The notes beneath the pieces were generated by a model that worked only from the letters and a program-made list of their open reading frames with translations, was not told where the DNA came from and did no database searches. Position numbers and translations under genes: made by a program. Below are positions 25,972 to 36,734 of a stretch of 64,000 nucleotides of DNA, in pieces (position 1 is the stretch's first letter; the number at the start of each line of letters is the position of its first letter). The DNA is from Mycoplasma testudineum (GTDB lineage Bacteria; Bacillota_I; Bacilli_A; Mycoplasmatales; Metamycoplasmataceae), in the NCBI RefSeq assembly GCF_002245785.1, contig NZ_NNCE01000002.1:105342-169341 (forward strand). Direction: 5' to 3'.

Positions 25972-25982
25972 AAAAAATAAAA

Positions 25983-26008
25983 AAAATAAAAACGGCTACC
26001 CGTTTTTA
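25983..26008 (-). terminator. Terminator after mscL
   Basis: Stem AAAAACGG/CCGTTTTT (25988-26007) with a four-base loop; it contains the mscL stop codon and lies directly before manA. Confidence 0.8.
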
Positions 26009-26461
26009 TTTACCTTCCTTTGAATGTTTACTAGAGTGACTTTCATTTAGTTTTTTAAGTTCTGCTAAAATTAATTCGTCCACAGTAGGCTTTACCTCAA
26101 CTGGTTCAGGAGCAGGAGCATTTTGTGCTTTTTTAGCTGCTAAATAGTTAACAACTAAATATCATACTAATAGCATAATAAAAATAAAGAAAGCAACAAT
26201 TAAGAAACTAACTAATGCTGATAGGAAGTTTCCATATAGAATGTACCCTTCATTAATTCCTGTAAATGCTTTTGCACCATCTAGATTTGGTACTCCAAAT
26301 GATGTTACAATACCTGTTAAAATAACATCTTTTGCTAATGAGTTAACTAATGTACCGAATGCAGTACCAAGTAATAACCCAACAGCAAGCATAAACATAT
26401 TTCCTCGTTTTACAATTTTATATGCATCACTCGCTGACTTTTTCAAAATATTTTTTTTCAT
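26006..26461 (-). CDS. mscL: Large-conductance mechanosensitive channel MscL
   Basis: Homopentameric emergency-release channel opened by membrane tension, 151 aa. Seen: amphipathic N-terminus (SASDAYKIVKRGNMFMLAVG), first membrane helix LAVGLLLGTAFGTLVNSLAKD, second helix (about 80-105) and a charged C-terminal helix VDELILAELKKLNE. One TGA Trp. Start 26461; TATAAT (26471-26476, minus strand) is only nine bases upstream and no ribosome-binding site is seen. Confidence 0.95.
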
Positions 26462-26470
26462 AAGTTTTAT

Positions 26471-26476
26471 ATTATA
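26471..26476 (-). promoter_or_regulatory. -10 box of mscL, start-proximal
   Basis: TATAAT on the minus strand nine bases before the mscL ATG; the transcript would have at most two or three leader bases. Confidence 0.55.
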
Positions 26477-26485
26477 CTAAAATGT

Positions 26486-27040
26486 TTAGATTTGCTCTAA
26501 AATTGATAATAAATTTTTGATATTTTTGCGTTTTTCACTTGATGTGTAAACAACTTCCGGATTAAATTCAAGTAATGATACTTCTTGCTTAATTTTATGT
26601 AGCTGACTTTGATTGATTTTATCTACTTTTGTAAAAACTAATGTAAATGCCTTTTTTAAATCATTAAAAGTTTTCATAATTTCAATTTCTTCTTCTTGGA
26701 TTCCTCTTCGAGAATCTATTAAAAGAAAAATCATATTCAATTGTTCTCTTTCAGAAATATATTCATTAATCATTTTTCACAATTTAATTTGATTAACTTT
26801 TGACATTTTTGCATATCCATAGCCAGGTAAATCAACAATTATTTTTTTAGAATCAGATTCAAAAAAATTTACTAATCTTGTTCTTCCGGGTGTATTACTA
26901 GTTCGAGCAATTTTCTGGTTTGCTAAGGCATTTAAAAGCGATGATTTACCAACATTTGACCTACCTAAAAAACAAGCTTCAGAACCATTATGTTTAAATC
27001 AATTGTCCTTACTGCTTGAACTTTTAATAAATTTTCACAC
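26486..27040 (-). CDS. engB: Ribosome-assembly GTPase EngB (YsxC/YihA)
   Basis: GTPase needed for large ribosomal subunit assembly, 184 aa. G1 GRSNVGKSS, the TPGRT switch, G3 [13 protein letters not shown]4 FTKVDK and G5-like TSSEKRK are all present. Start chosen at GTG 27040-27038, immediately followed by a TGA Trp; no ATG fits upstream of the G1 motif. The GTG lies five bases after the folA stop, so translation is probably coupled. Last gene of thyA-folA-engB. Confidence 0.93.
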
Positions 27041-27045
27041 TATGT

Positions 27046-27513
27046 CTACTTTCTTTTGTAATACTCAACATTAAAATCTAGATTCTCATCAACTCTTACT
27101 AATTTAAAATTATTTAAAAAACTTGTATCAAGATAAACATTGCCCTCAAATTTACCTTTAACTCTAGATAAAATAATTTCTTGAGCAAATTTTGCATATC
27201 TTTCGTATATGCTTTTTCCGCCACTTATAAAAAGAATTTCACTAGAATTTTCAAATTTTTTAAATAGAGCAAATAATTCTTCTTCGTTATGGATTGTAAA
27301 ATCAGCGTTTTCTACATCTTCTGGTGATAAAACATAATGCACTCTTTTAGGTAATTTAGCTGGTAAACCCAAAAAAGTAGTACGCCCAAATAATAGAGAA
27401 TGATTTAGCGTTGTATTTCTAAAATGGTCAAATTCACTTTTAATATTTCATGGCATTTTGTCATTTTGACCAATTAAATTATCTTCTGCTGTTGCTACTA
27501 TTAATTTAATCAT
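27046..27513 (-). CDS. folA: Dihydrofolate reductase
   Basis: Reduces dihydrofolate with NADPH; required after ThyA, which oxidises the folate cofactor. 155 aa. Seen: [22 protein letters not shown] at the start (Trp from TGA), LLFGRTTFLGLP and FISGGKSIYERYA. The ATG overlaps the thyA stop (TAATG), so the two enzymes of the thymidylate cycle are coupled. Confidence 0.94.
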
Positions 27514-28382
27514 TAAACAGCTACTTTCGCTTTGATTGCAGAATGAGATTCATAATTTTCTAATTCAATATCATCGATTTTAAAGTCAAATAAATTTTTA
27601 ATTTTTGGATTAAGTTTTAAAGTAGGTAAACTAAGTGGTTTTCGACTTAATTGCTCATTTACTTGTTCGTGATGATTTGAATAAATGTGTGCATCACCAA
27701 TTGTGTGAATAAATTCACCAACTTTTAAATTAGTTACTTGAGCTACCATACTTAACAATAAAGAATATGAAGCAATATTAAAAGGCACACCTAAAAAAGC
27801 GTCACCGCTTCTTTGATAAAGTTGTAATGATAGTTCAGAATTTGCAGAAACATAAAACTGAAAAAAAGCATGACATGGCGGAAGAGCCATTTTATCTACT
27901 AAAGGCGGATTTCATGCTGAAACAATTATTCTTCTACTAAAGGGATTATTTTTAATGTCATCTATAGCTTTTTGAATTTGGTCTACTCCACCAAAATCTC
28001 GTCACTGTTTACCATAAACTGGTCCAAGATTTCCATGTTTTTCAGCAAATTTTGAATCACTTTTAATTTTTTCGGCAAACTCTTCAAGTGATTCGTTTTT
28101 AAAATCCGCTGATTTTTTAAATGCTTCATATGGCCATTCGTTTCAAATTCTTACATTGTTATCTACTAGATATTTAATGTTGGTTGATCCGCTAATAAAT
28201 CATAATAATTCGTGCACAATTGCTTTTCAAGCCATTTTTTTAGTTGTAAGCAAAGGAAAACCTTGTCTTAAATCATAACGGCTTTGTGTACCAAAAACTC
28301 CCTTTGTACCAGTTCCTGTTCTATCTTCTCTAGTGGACCCATTTTTTTCAATGTGCATTAGTAAGTTTAAATATTCTTGCAT
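27513..28382 (-). CDS. thyA: Thymidylate synthase
   Basis: Makes dTMP from dUMP and methylene-tetrahydrofolate. 289 aa, full length. Seen: [13 protein letters not shown] near the start, [35 protein letters not shown], nucleophile Cys170 in [24 protein letters not shown] and [10 protein letters not shown]. Several TGA Trp codons. ATG 28382 follows CAGGAG. First gene of thyA-folA-engB. Confidence 0.97.
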
Positions 28383-28565
28383 TATTTCTCCTGTTTTTAT
28401 AATAAATTAAAATCAAATTGCGCTTATTTTTATCGTGTATTTAATAAGATCAAATAAGTAATTATTTCACTTAAAAATTATATATTAAATATATTGTCTT
28501 ACTTTAGAGTTTGCTCATTCAATAATCTTAATTTGTAAATGAGTAAAATATACATGAGGTAAATA

Positions 28566-28793
28566 ATGGTAAAAAAATTTGAAAAAATCTTTAATTTAAT
28601 GGCTACATTTATATTTGAAATCTATTGCTCAAATGCTAAAGTGTATGCTTCGTCAAATAGTAAAAAAAATAACAAAGAAACAGTCGAATTTATCGCCCCT
28701 ACTGATGGTTATTATTCTGTTGACATCATTGCTCAAAAAAAGAATTTGAAAAGTTATGCGGTCGAGGGTTATTACTCTTATTTTTTAAATTAA
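28566..28793 (+). CDS. Small protein of unknown function, 75 aa
   Basis: 75 aa with a weakly hydrophobic start (IFNLMATFIFEIYC) that is not a clear signal peptide, then a beta-rich part VEFIAPTDGYYSVDIIAQK and EGYYSYFLN. That ending resembles the C-terminal beta domain of secreted mycoplasma proteins (possibly of S8-type proteases), so it may be a remnant. GAGGTAAATA precedes the ATG. It ends one base before a lipoprotein gene; a similar arrangement occurs at 45113-46187. Confidence 0.55.
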   Translation: MVKKFEKIFNLMATFIFEIYCSNAKVYASSNSKKNNKETVEFIAPTDGYYSVDIIAQKKNLKSYAVEGYYSYFLN

Positions 28794-28794
28794 T

Positions 28795-29523
28795 ATGAAA
28801 AAAATAAAAAAGTTAATACTAAGTATCCCTCTACTTGCAGTTGCAACACTTTCAAGCTGTGCATTTGCTTATGAAGAAAATACATCAACCAATTTTGAAC
28901 ATCATGGAATTATTAAGCTTACATATGAAGGAGGTAGTACTTATAATTCTCTAACCAGATTTTCTATTAGAACATTTTCTGATCAATCTAAATATACATG
29001 GCTTGATAATTTTGAAGTTTATAATACTTCTGAATTACATTGAGATACTGATGGCAATGACAATTTTTGAAATAATCGGGCGAAAAATTCAAGACAGTTT
29101 AATCAAAAAGTACTTTTATTTGATCAAAAATTAGACTATTCAAACTGATTTGATAAACGTAATTTAAAAATTAATAATTCAACAGATATTTCTCTTAAAA
29201 ATAAAACGGTGAGCAAACAATTGAATGAATTTGATTTTGAAAAATATTCCTTACTTATTCTTCCTACCTTAATTACAATAACTGGTCCAGAATTTACTGA
29301 ACCTGAAAAAAATATTTCTTTTTATAACTCGATCATGATTAGTGGAGAAAAATTAGTCCTAACAATTAAGGTTCAAGAGCTTTCTTCAACAAAATGGTGA
29401 ACCAAAAATGTTCATACTGCAATTGTTGATTTTACTAGTTATCGTTTTATCATTGTTTCAAAAGAAGTATCGCAAAAACTTCAAGCAGTAACTAATAATG
29501 TTGAAATTATTATTGATAGATAA
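28795..29523 (+). CDS. Lipoprotein of unknown function, 242 aa
   Basis: Surface lipoprotein: basic start MKKIKKL, hydrophobic stretch and lipobox ATLSSC with Cys22 as the lipidation site, followed by AFAYEEN. Mature part beta-rich, no known domain seen. Several TGA Trp codons. It directly follows the 75-aa gene. Its lipobox region SSCAFAY resembles SSCCCAY of the lipoprotein at 45402. Confidence 0.75.
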
Positions 29524-29597
29524 ATAAGAAAGACATTTATACTTTTAAAAATAATCTTTTTTGTAACTAATAACTTTTTCAAAAAATATTTTCCAGA

Positions 29598-29626
29598 TTG
29601 ATATGTACTTGTGACATATCGATTTT
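29598..29626 (+). terminator. Hairpin with T run upstream of ridA
   Basis: GATATGT/ACATATC (29600-29620) with a seven-base loop and five T; probable terminator of the lipoprotein pair. Confidence 0.6.
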
Positions 29627-29665
29627 TAAATAATATAATTTAGATATATAAATTTTAGGAGAAAT

Positions 29666-30067
29666 ATGAAACTTATTAATTCAAAAAAAGCAAGACAACC
29701 GCTTGGCCATTATTCGCAAGCTGTCGAAGCAAATAATACACTGTATATATCTGGTCAATTAGGTTTGACAAACGAAGATAATATTGATGTTTTAAAATTA
29801 AGATCTAAAGAAGCTTTAATAGAACAAACTACAAAAGCACTGTGAAACATTGAACAAATATTACTCGAAGCAAAATATACGATTAACAATTTAGTCAAAG
29901 TAAATATTTACTTAAGTTTAAATTATAGTCAAGCAGAAAATTTTGGATACATTAATGAAGTATATTCAAAATTTATGAAAGAACATAAACCGGCAAGAGC
30001 ATTTGTTGTTGTTGCAGCATTACCAAAGGATGCAATTGTTGAAATTGAAGCAATTGCAGTTAAATAA
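29666..30067 (+). CDS. ridA: Enamine/imine deaminase RidA
   Basis: Hydrolyses reactive 2-aminoacrylate and related imines. 133 aa, usual length. Seen: start with PLGHYSQAV, LYISGQLGL, LVKVNIYL and the C-terminal PARAFVVVAALPKDAIVEIEA, with the Arg that binds the substrate carboxylate. One TGA Trp. ATG 29666 follows AGGAG. Its TAA overlaps the ilvA ATG, pairing it with the enzyme that makes its substrate. Confidence 0.95.
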
Positions 30068-31332
30068 TGAAGATAGATAAATCACTAGCAAATGAAAATT
30101 TGTGAAATAAGCAAATTAGTCTTTTAGATATTATAAAAGCTAATCGAGAAATGTCAAAATATTTAAAGCCAACACCAACAGTGAAGGCTTATAGTTTTTC
30201 AAATCAACTAGGTATAAACTTTTATTTAAAACTAGAAAATACTCAGCCAGTCAATTCATTTAAAGTGCGCGGTGCTTTAAATAAAATTTTGAATTTAAGT
30301 GATGCAGAAAAACAAAAAGGTGTAATCGCAGCTAGTGCTGGTAATCATGCACAAGGTGTTGCTTTAGCTGCAACTGAATTTGGGATAAAAAGTTATATAG
30401 TAATGCCTGATAATGCCCCACTTACAAAAGTTAATAACACTAGAAAATATGGTGGTGAAGTAATTTTTAGTGGAGATAATACTTTTGATAGTGCACTAGA
30501 AAAAGCTATTAGACTAAGTAAAGAAAGAAATTTAGTTATGATACCACCATATGAAGACATTTCAGTAATTGCAGGTCAAGGCACAATTGCTCTAGAAATA
30601 TTTAATGATTTAGATGATGTTGATACTATTGTTGTTCCTATTGGTGGCGGAGGATTAATAGCTGGTATTGCTTTAACAGCTAAAACATTTAAACCAGAAA
30701 TTAGAATAATTGGTGTTGAAAGTGAAAATGTACCATCTGTTTACAATGCCATAAAAAATAAAGAATGACAAATTCTTGACCCTTCTTTATATAAACCTAC
30801 AATAGCAGATGGTATAGCAGTTAAAAGACCAGGTTTAGTTAATTACCAAATGATTTTATCTTTAGTAGATGAAATAGTTTTAGTTAATGAAACTGAAATT
30901 CAAGATACTATAACACATATATTAAGTGAAACTAAAACAGTTGTAGAAGGTGCAGGAGCAGTAGCTGCTGCTTCAGTAATATACAAAAAGTTTGATTTTA
31001 AACCAGGCGAAAATATTGTTGCTATTGCATCGGGCGGAAATGTTGATAATGATAAATTGATCAACCATATGCTTAATACATTAAACCGCGAGAAATTACA
31101 TCAGGCATTAAAAATTAATATTACTAAAAGCAATTATGGAAAGATTTTAGAAATATTAATTGCAAATAGCGTTAAGTTTTATACAAACAGCGGTGTTGAT
31201 TTAAAACATAATATTCAATATGGAATGGTTACTTGTTCATTATTTACAACTAGTCATGGCGCAATTGAAAAAGTCACAAAGGCTTTTGAAAAAGAAAAAA
31301 TTATCTACTCACCAATTTTTGAAATTAATTAA
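30067..31332 (+). CDS. ilvA: Threonine/serine dehydratase (IlvA-type)
   Basis: PLP enzyme that deaminates Thr to 2-oxobutyrate or Ser to pyruvate. 421 aa: catalytic domain with Schiff-base Lys66 in SFKVRGA, ASAGNHAQGVA, the phosphate loop PIGGGGLIAG, and SGGNVD; then a C-terminal ~75-residue ACT-like domain (LHQALKINI onward), which suggests allosteric control. TGA Trp codons at 30100 and 30767. With no branched-chain pathway in the window it is probably catabolic: serine to pyruvate plus ammonia. Overlaps ridA (TAATG). Confidence 0.92.
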
Positions 31333-31348
31333 TTGTTCAATAAAAATT

Positions 31349-31373
31349 AGGATTCAGTTGAATCCTTTTTTTA
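31349..31373 (+). terminator. Terminator after ilvA
   Basis: Stem AGGATTC/GAATCCT with a four-base loop and seven T. Confidence 0.88.
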
Positions 31374-31425
31374 ATACAAAAATCACGAAATGATAAATGT
31401 GTGTAATTGAAAATTTCACTAATAA

Positions 31426-31962
31426 TTACTTATTCAAATTTTCATAGTCTAAAATATTTTTGTAATATTTAAATTCAACTTCCCCAGAATCTAAAATATG
31501 ATTTCTCATTTTTCTTCTAACATCAGCTAGTTTAAAGCCAGATTCCATATTTAATTCGATATCAACTGCTCAAATTTTAATAGTGTAATAATGATCATGA
31601 TCACTTGGACCAGGACCAATATAAACATTAGATGGCTCTAAAACCAATGAATTAGGTAATATAGATGGAAAATGCAAACCCTTATTAGAGCGGAATGTAT
31701 CGCCCATAGTAATTTTTAATTTTTTAAAATCAGAATTTTCATTAATGTAATTTGTTTTTATGTTTGAACATAATCAATGTATCAAAGGAAATCCAAGTGT
31801 TCTAGTTGAATCATAATCGATCATCATCAAAACATATTCTTTTGCACCTTCTATTTCATCTCATTGCAAATGTGGATTAACTCCTAAATTAGAAACAGAA
31901 TTGTATTTACCAATTTCTTTTTTGAATATGCCGTTAACTTGGCTATTAGAATATATTTTCAT
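31426..31962 (-). CDS. PEBP-family (YbhB/YbcL-like) protein
   Basis: 178-aa member of the phosphatidylethanolamine-binding protein family, small anion-site proteins of unclear bacterial function. Seen: LQWDEIEGAKEYVLMMIDYDS, the HWLCSNI strand and GPGPSDHDHYYTIKIWAVD, the family's ligand-pocket motifs. Three Trp from TGA. The ATG overlaps the argS stop (TAATG), so it is cotranslated with an aminoacyl-tRNA synthetase without obvious functional link. Confidence 0.85.
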
Positions 31963-33632
31963 TATCCCATTCTTTTTGGTGTGCTAACACCTATTAATTT
32001 TAACGCTTTAGAAAATACAATATTTGTTAATTTAACAAGCGCCAATTTTGAAGCTTCATTTTCACTATTAATGATTTTTTCTTCAGCATAAAAAGAATTA
32101 AAAATGTTTTTCAAGTCAATTAAATAAGGGGCAAGTAAATTAACTTTGTAATTAGTTGCAATTGATTTTAATACATGCGGAAATTCAAAAATTTGCATTA
32201 ATAATTTTTGCTCTTTTTCACTAAGAATATGATTAGCATTATATTGTTCTTCATTACTTTTTTCTAATAAAGAATTAGATCTTGCAAAAGCATATTGGAC
32301 TCCATATACAGGATTTTCATCACTTTTTGAATTAGCTAAATCAAGATCAAAATCTAATGGACTGTTAATATCTCTTGATACCATAAATCATCTAACTGCA
32401 TCTACACTAGTTAATTCGATCATATCACGTAAAAAAATTCCTGTACCAGCCCTTTTAGACATTTTATATTCGCTGCCATTTTTTAATAAGCGAACTAATT
32501 GAATAATTTCAATAGAGAATTTATCTAAATCTCTACCTAATATTTTCATTGCAATTTGCATTCTTCTTACATAGCCGCCGTGGTCAGCTCCTCAAAAGTC
32601 AATCATCTTATCAGATTTTGATGCTTTAATATTGTGATAAGCTATATCCGGTAAAAAGTATGTATGTGAACCATCTGATTTAATTAATACTCTATCTTTA
32701 TCATCTCCAAATTCTGATGTTTTCAAAAATAATGCTCCATCTTTTGAATAAACATGATTTTCCATTTTTTCAATAGTTTTTTCGATCAATTCTTTTTCAA
32801 TACTTCTTTCACTAAATCAAGTGTCATGATGAACATTAAAAATCTTAAGGTCAGATTTTATATAGTGTAATGCTATTTTTATGGCTGCATCTTTAAATTT
32901 TTTATTTTTGGTTATTGAATTTAAATCTTCATTTTCAAATTCAGTTTTAAATTCATCAAATAAATCTTTAGCAAAAATTTTAATATCTTCACCTCTATAA
33001 GAATCTTCAGGCATTTCAAATTTCTTAACACTTAAATTCTTTTCTTTCAACAATTCAATATATCTTACGAAAGTAGAAATAGCTAAAATATCAATTTGAT
33101 TACCAGCATCATTAATATAATATTCAGATTCAACATCATAACCTTGGTATTTCAAAATCTTACTTAAACTATCTGCATATGCAGCCCCTCTTGCATGTCC
33201 AAAATGTAAAAAACCTGTTGGATTAACGCTCACAAATTCATTATTAATTTTTATATTATTAATTTTAGCTTTACCAAAATTATCGGAATTAGCAAGAGTT
33301 TTATTTAATGAAGAAATTAAAAAATCATTACTTAATTTAATATTTATAAATGCAGGTTTACTTATTAAGACACGATCTATTATTGAGCTTTTATCTAATT
33401 CAATTTTTAAAATTTGAGCTAATTCATGAGGATTTAATTTGAAAGATTTTGTTAAAATCATTGCTAAGTTAGTTGCAAGATGATAGTAAACTTTTTCATC
33501 GTTTAAATTATCTGGTAACTTACTTTCGCTTAATTGATAATTCAAATTATCAGGTAAATCGATGTTGTATTTTTTTGAAAGATTTTCAATAATTAAATTT
33601 AGTTCCTTTTTGATCATTGATTTTATTTCCAT
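31962..33632 (-). CDS. argS: Arginyl-tRNA synthetase
   Basis: Class I synthetase charging tRNA-Arg, 556 aa. Seen: the N-terminal Add-1 domain, [19 protein letters not shown] with HFGH in the HIGH position, the KMSKR loop ([17 protein letters not shown]), and the C-terminal anticodon domain. TGA Trp codons at several sites. ATG 33632 follows AAAGGCGG. Confidence 0.96.
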
Positions 33633-33767
33633 AATTCCGCCTTTATAGTTATTTAGTTGTATATTTTAAAGTCAAATATTGATTATTTTACATATCGTTA
33701 TTCATACTAAAGTTTCACTAAAAATTTGTGAAATTTATTATCATATAAATAATAATTAAATTATATA

Positions 33768-33773
33768 TATAAT
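33768..33773 (+). promoter_or_regulatory. -10 box TATAAT for a leaderless ABC ATPase gene
   Basis: TATAAT seven bases before ATG 33781 in the divergent region with argS. No ribosome-binding site lies between. Confidence 0.55.
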
Positions 33774-33780
33774 TATAGGC

Positions 33781-34713
33781 ATGTCAGAAAACGTTTCAAA
33801 TTACACATTAGAAATTTCTAATTTAAAATACAAACATTCCAAAAAGGATAAATTTGAAATTGACATTAAAACATTAAATCTTAAAAAAGGTAAATTTTAT
33901 GGTTTTATTGGACCAAATGGCGCAGGAAAGACTACATTAATTAGATGTATTATTGGTGCGTATCCATCTTTTCAAGGTTTAATAAAAATTAATTCAATTT
34001 CAAATAAAATACCAACATCAAGATACAACCTAGGTTATGTTCCGGAAGCTGAAATATTTGCTGAAAAACAAACTGTCTATCAATTCTTATATTATTCAGC
34101 TTTGATGAGCGGAATTAAAACTAATGAAGCAAAATTAAAAATCGAAAAGAACCTTGTCGAATTTAAAATGGATCAATACAAAAATAGAAAAGCTAAATCA
34201 TTATCAAGTGGTCAAAAGAAAAGATTACTATTAATTCAAGCTCTAATAAATGAACCAGATATTTTAGTCCTTGACGAACCAGCGGCAAATTTAGATCCAA
34301 GTAGTAGATACGAATTTTTCACATATTTAAAGCAAATTCAAAAACAAGGGAAAACTGTATTTATTTCTTCACACATATTATCTGAATTAGAACAATATAT
34401 TGATGAATACATTTTATTCAAAGAAGGGAAAATTGTTTCTACCGGTGTTTTGGATGGAAAAAGCCAAAAAGAAGGCAATAGTTATACAATATTAATTAAT
34501 AATGATCACATCGAAAATATGCAACAATTATTAACAAAATTAGGTATTGCTTTTGAAAATGTAGATAATGAATTTAAAATTGAAACATTAGATTCATCAG
34601 CTGTTTTAAGTTTGCAATCAGAAATAATTTCACATAAGATTGAAATGTTAGAATTTAAGAAAAAAGAAAGAAAATTGCAAGATGTTTACAACATTGCAAT
34701 GGAGGTTGAATAA
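33781..34713 (+). CDS. ABC transporter ATP-binding protein, orphan
   Basis: 310-aa ATPase of the type that powers two-component exporters. Walker A GPNGAGKT, signature LSSGQ, Walker B ILVLDEPAANLDP and H-loop SSHIL are intact, followed by a ~90-residue C-terminal domain typical of this subfamily. No permease gene is adjacent, so its membrane partner must be encoded elsewhere. No ribosome-binding site; probably leaderless. deoC starts two bases after its stop. Confidence 0.9.
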   Translation: MSENVSNYTLEISNLKYKHSKKDKFEIDIKTLNLKKGKFYGFIGPNGAGKTTLIRCIIGAYPSFQGLIKINSISNKIPTSRYNLGYVPEAEIFAEKQTVYQFLYYSALMSGIKTNEAKLKIEKNLVEFKMDQYKNRKAKSLSSGQKKRLLLIQALINEPDILVLDEPAANLDPSSRYEFFTYLKQIQKQGKTVFISSHILSELEQYIDEYILFKEGKIVSTGVLDGKSQKEGNSYTILINNDHIENMQQLLTKLGIAFENVDNEFKIETLDSSAVLSLQSEIISHKIEMLEFKKKERKLQDVYNIAMEVE

Positions 34714-34714
34714 A

Positions 34715-35380
34715 ATGGAATATAATAAATTAATTGATCATACATATTTAAAACCAGAAGCTAGACAAAAAGATATTGATAAATTGATTGAAGAAGCAAT
34801 TGAGTGAAAGTTTAAAACAATTTGTGTTAATTCATCCTGAGTAGCTTATGCAGCTTCTAAACTAAAAAATTCAGAAGTTGGAATTACTTCTGTAATCGGT
34901 TTTCCGCTTGGTGCGATGATCACACAAGCTAAAGCTCAAGAAGCTAAATTAGCTATTGATCATGGAGCAAGTGAAATTGACATGGTTATTAATATTGGAA
35001 AATTAAAAGATAAAGAATTTGAATATGTTTTAAATGATATTAAGTCAGTTAAAAAAGCAATTGGAAACCATGTTTTGAAAGTGATTATTGAAACAGCTTT
35101 ATTAACTCAACATGAAATTATTGAAGCAACTGAAATAGTATTAAAATCAGGTGCAGAATTTGTTAAAACAAGTACAGGTTTTAGTTTTAGAGGTGCTACA
35201 CTTGATGATGTTAAAACTATGAAAAAAGTTGTAGGTAATAAAATTCAAATTAAAGCAGCTGGTGGTGTTAAAACACATGAAGATTTAGTGCAAATGGTTG
35301 AAGCAGGTGCATCAAGAATCGGAACATCAAGCGGTGTTAAATTAATGAAAAAAGAAGAAACTAATAAAAACGACTATTAA
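34715..35380 (+). CDS. deoC: Deoxyribose-phosphate aldolase
   Basis: Class I aldolase splitting deoxyribose-5-P into glyceraldehyde-3-P and acetaldehyde; last step of deoxynucleoside catabolism. 221 aa. Seen: IDHTYLKPEA, TSVIGFPLGA, SEIDMVINIG, Schiff-base Lys151 in FVKTSTGF, and IKAAGGVKT. GGAGG nine bases before ATG 34715. Two TGA Trp codons. Confidence 0.96.
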
Positions 35381-36069
35381 TCAAACAATTTTTTTAACCG
35401 ACTAACTTCATCTGGAGTTAGTTTTTTATATTCACCAATTTTTAAAGAACCAATTTCTAAAAAAGAATATTTAACTCTTTCTAATTCAATAACTTTTTTA
35501 TTGAATTCAGCAAACATTCTTTTAACATGATGATATCAACCTTGACTTATTATCACCTTATATTTTCGATCGCTAATTTTTTCAACTTTTTGCTTAGATA
35601 TTTTTTGGTTAATTTTAAAATGATTTGAATTTATTAATTCCATTTCTTGCTCATTTAAATTAGTATCTAAAGTAGCAATATAAACTCTTTCAATTTCAAA
35701 TTTGGGATGAGTTAATTTATAAGTTAAATCACCATCGTTAGTTAATATTAAAAGACCTGTAGTGTCATAATCTAATCTTCCTACAGGATAAATTCGGCTT
35801 TTTGTATTTATCAAATCAACAACAATAGGACGATTAAAATTATCGCTAGTTGTTGTCACATATTTTTTTGGTTTATTTAGAATATAGTATTCTTTTGTAT
35901 TTTTAAAAATAACAAGTCTATTTTTAAAATAAACTTTATCATTTGGATTGATTTTTTGACCAATTGCTGCAATTTCGTCATTGATTTTAACCAAACCCTG
36001 TTTAATATAAATTTCAGACTTTCTCAATGATGCAATTTCGGCTTTAGCTAGAAATTTTTGAATCCTCAT
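35377..36069 (-). CDS. 16S/23S rRNA pseudouridine synthase (RsuA/RluB family)
   Basis: Isomerises uridine to pseudouridine in rRNA. 230 aa: an N-terminal S4 RNA-binding domain (MRIQKFLAKAEIASLRKSE) and a catalytic domain with GRLDYDTTGLLILTNDG containing the catalytic Asp, then LTHPKFEIERVY. One TGA Trp in QGWYHHVKRMF. The exact target (RsuA, RluB, RluE) cannot be decided. Stop overlaps the convergent deoC stop; its 3' end contains a hairpin that can terminate deoC. Confidence 0.92.
35401..35428 (+). terminator. Terminator of deoC within the convergent gene
   Basis: Stem ACTAAC/GTTAGT (35401-35422) followed by T6 in the plus direction; it lies in the last codons of the convergent pseudouridine synthase gene. 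Confidence 0.6.
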
Positions 36070-36074
36070 TTTGA

Positions 36075-36734
36075 TTAAATTGCAATTTTTAATAAAGCGG
36101 GAAACGCTAATTCTGCAGCTTGCTTAATATTAGCGTTAATTTGTTCGTTAGAAACTTTTTTATTCAAATCTATAACGTCACTTACAGCTTTTACAGAAGT
36201 AAAAGCAGTTTTATTTGCTAAAGCAACTTGTGCTATTGCAGCAGTTTCCATGTCAAAAAGAGTTGTTGTTAAAATTTGAGAAATGTACATTGCTCTTTCA
36301 AATTCAGAAACAAATGAATTTAAAGAAGCAATTCTTGCTTTAGGTAATGATCTTCTAAAATTATGAAAAAGTGGATAGTTGCGACTTTCACCTGGAATTT
36401 GCCCTAAAGGATATCAAGGAGTTTCAACATCTCCGTATGATGCTTCACTTATTATAAAAATTTTTCCCAAATCTTCTTTTCTAATTGAACCAACTGCTCC
36501 ATAGTTATAAATAATTTTCGGATTATATCTTGAGATCATATCTTGCGCAGTCATCGCGGCATTAGTAAGACCTATTTTAGACCAAACTAAAATTAAAGTA
36601 ACGTCACCTTTTTCTAAGAAATAATATTTTCTAATTTTGCTATCTTCTACTTTAACTTTAGCAAAACCACTTTGACTAATTATTTCAATTTCCATTCTGT
36701 CAGCAACAATTATATGTAATGTTTTTTTAGCCAT
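36075..36734 (-). CDS. mtnN: 5'-methylthioadenosine/S-adenosylhomocysteine nucleosidase
   Basis: Cleaves adenine from MTA and SAH, removing inhibitors formed by methylation and polyamine reactions. 219 aa. Seen: VGSIRKEDLG, the FDMETAAIAQVA segment with the ribose-binding Met-Glu, and the catalytic Asp in VSDVIDL. Two TGA Trp codons. The ATG lies eight bases inside the upstream nadD gene; the downstream gene starts five bases after its stop, so nadD-mtnN-rRNA pseudouridine synthase is one operon. Confidence 0.9.
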
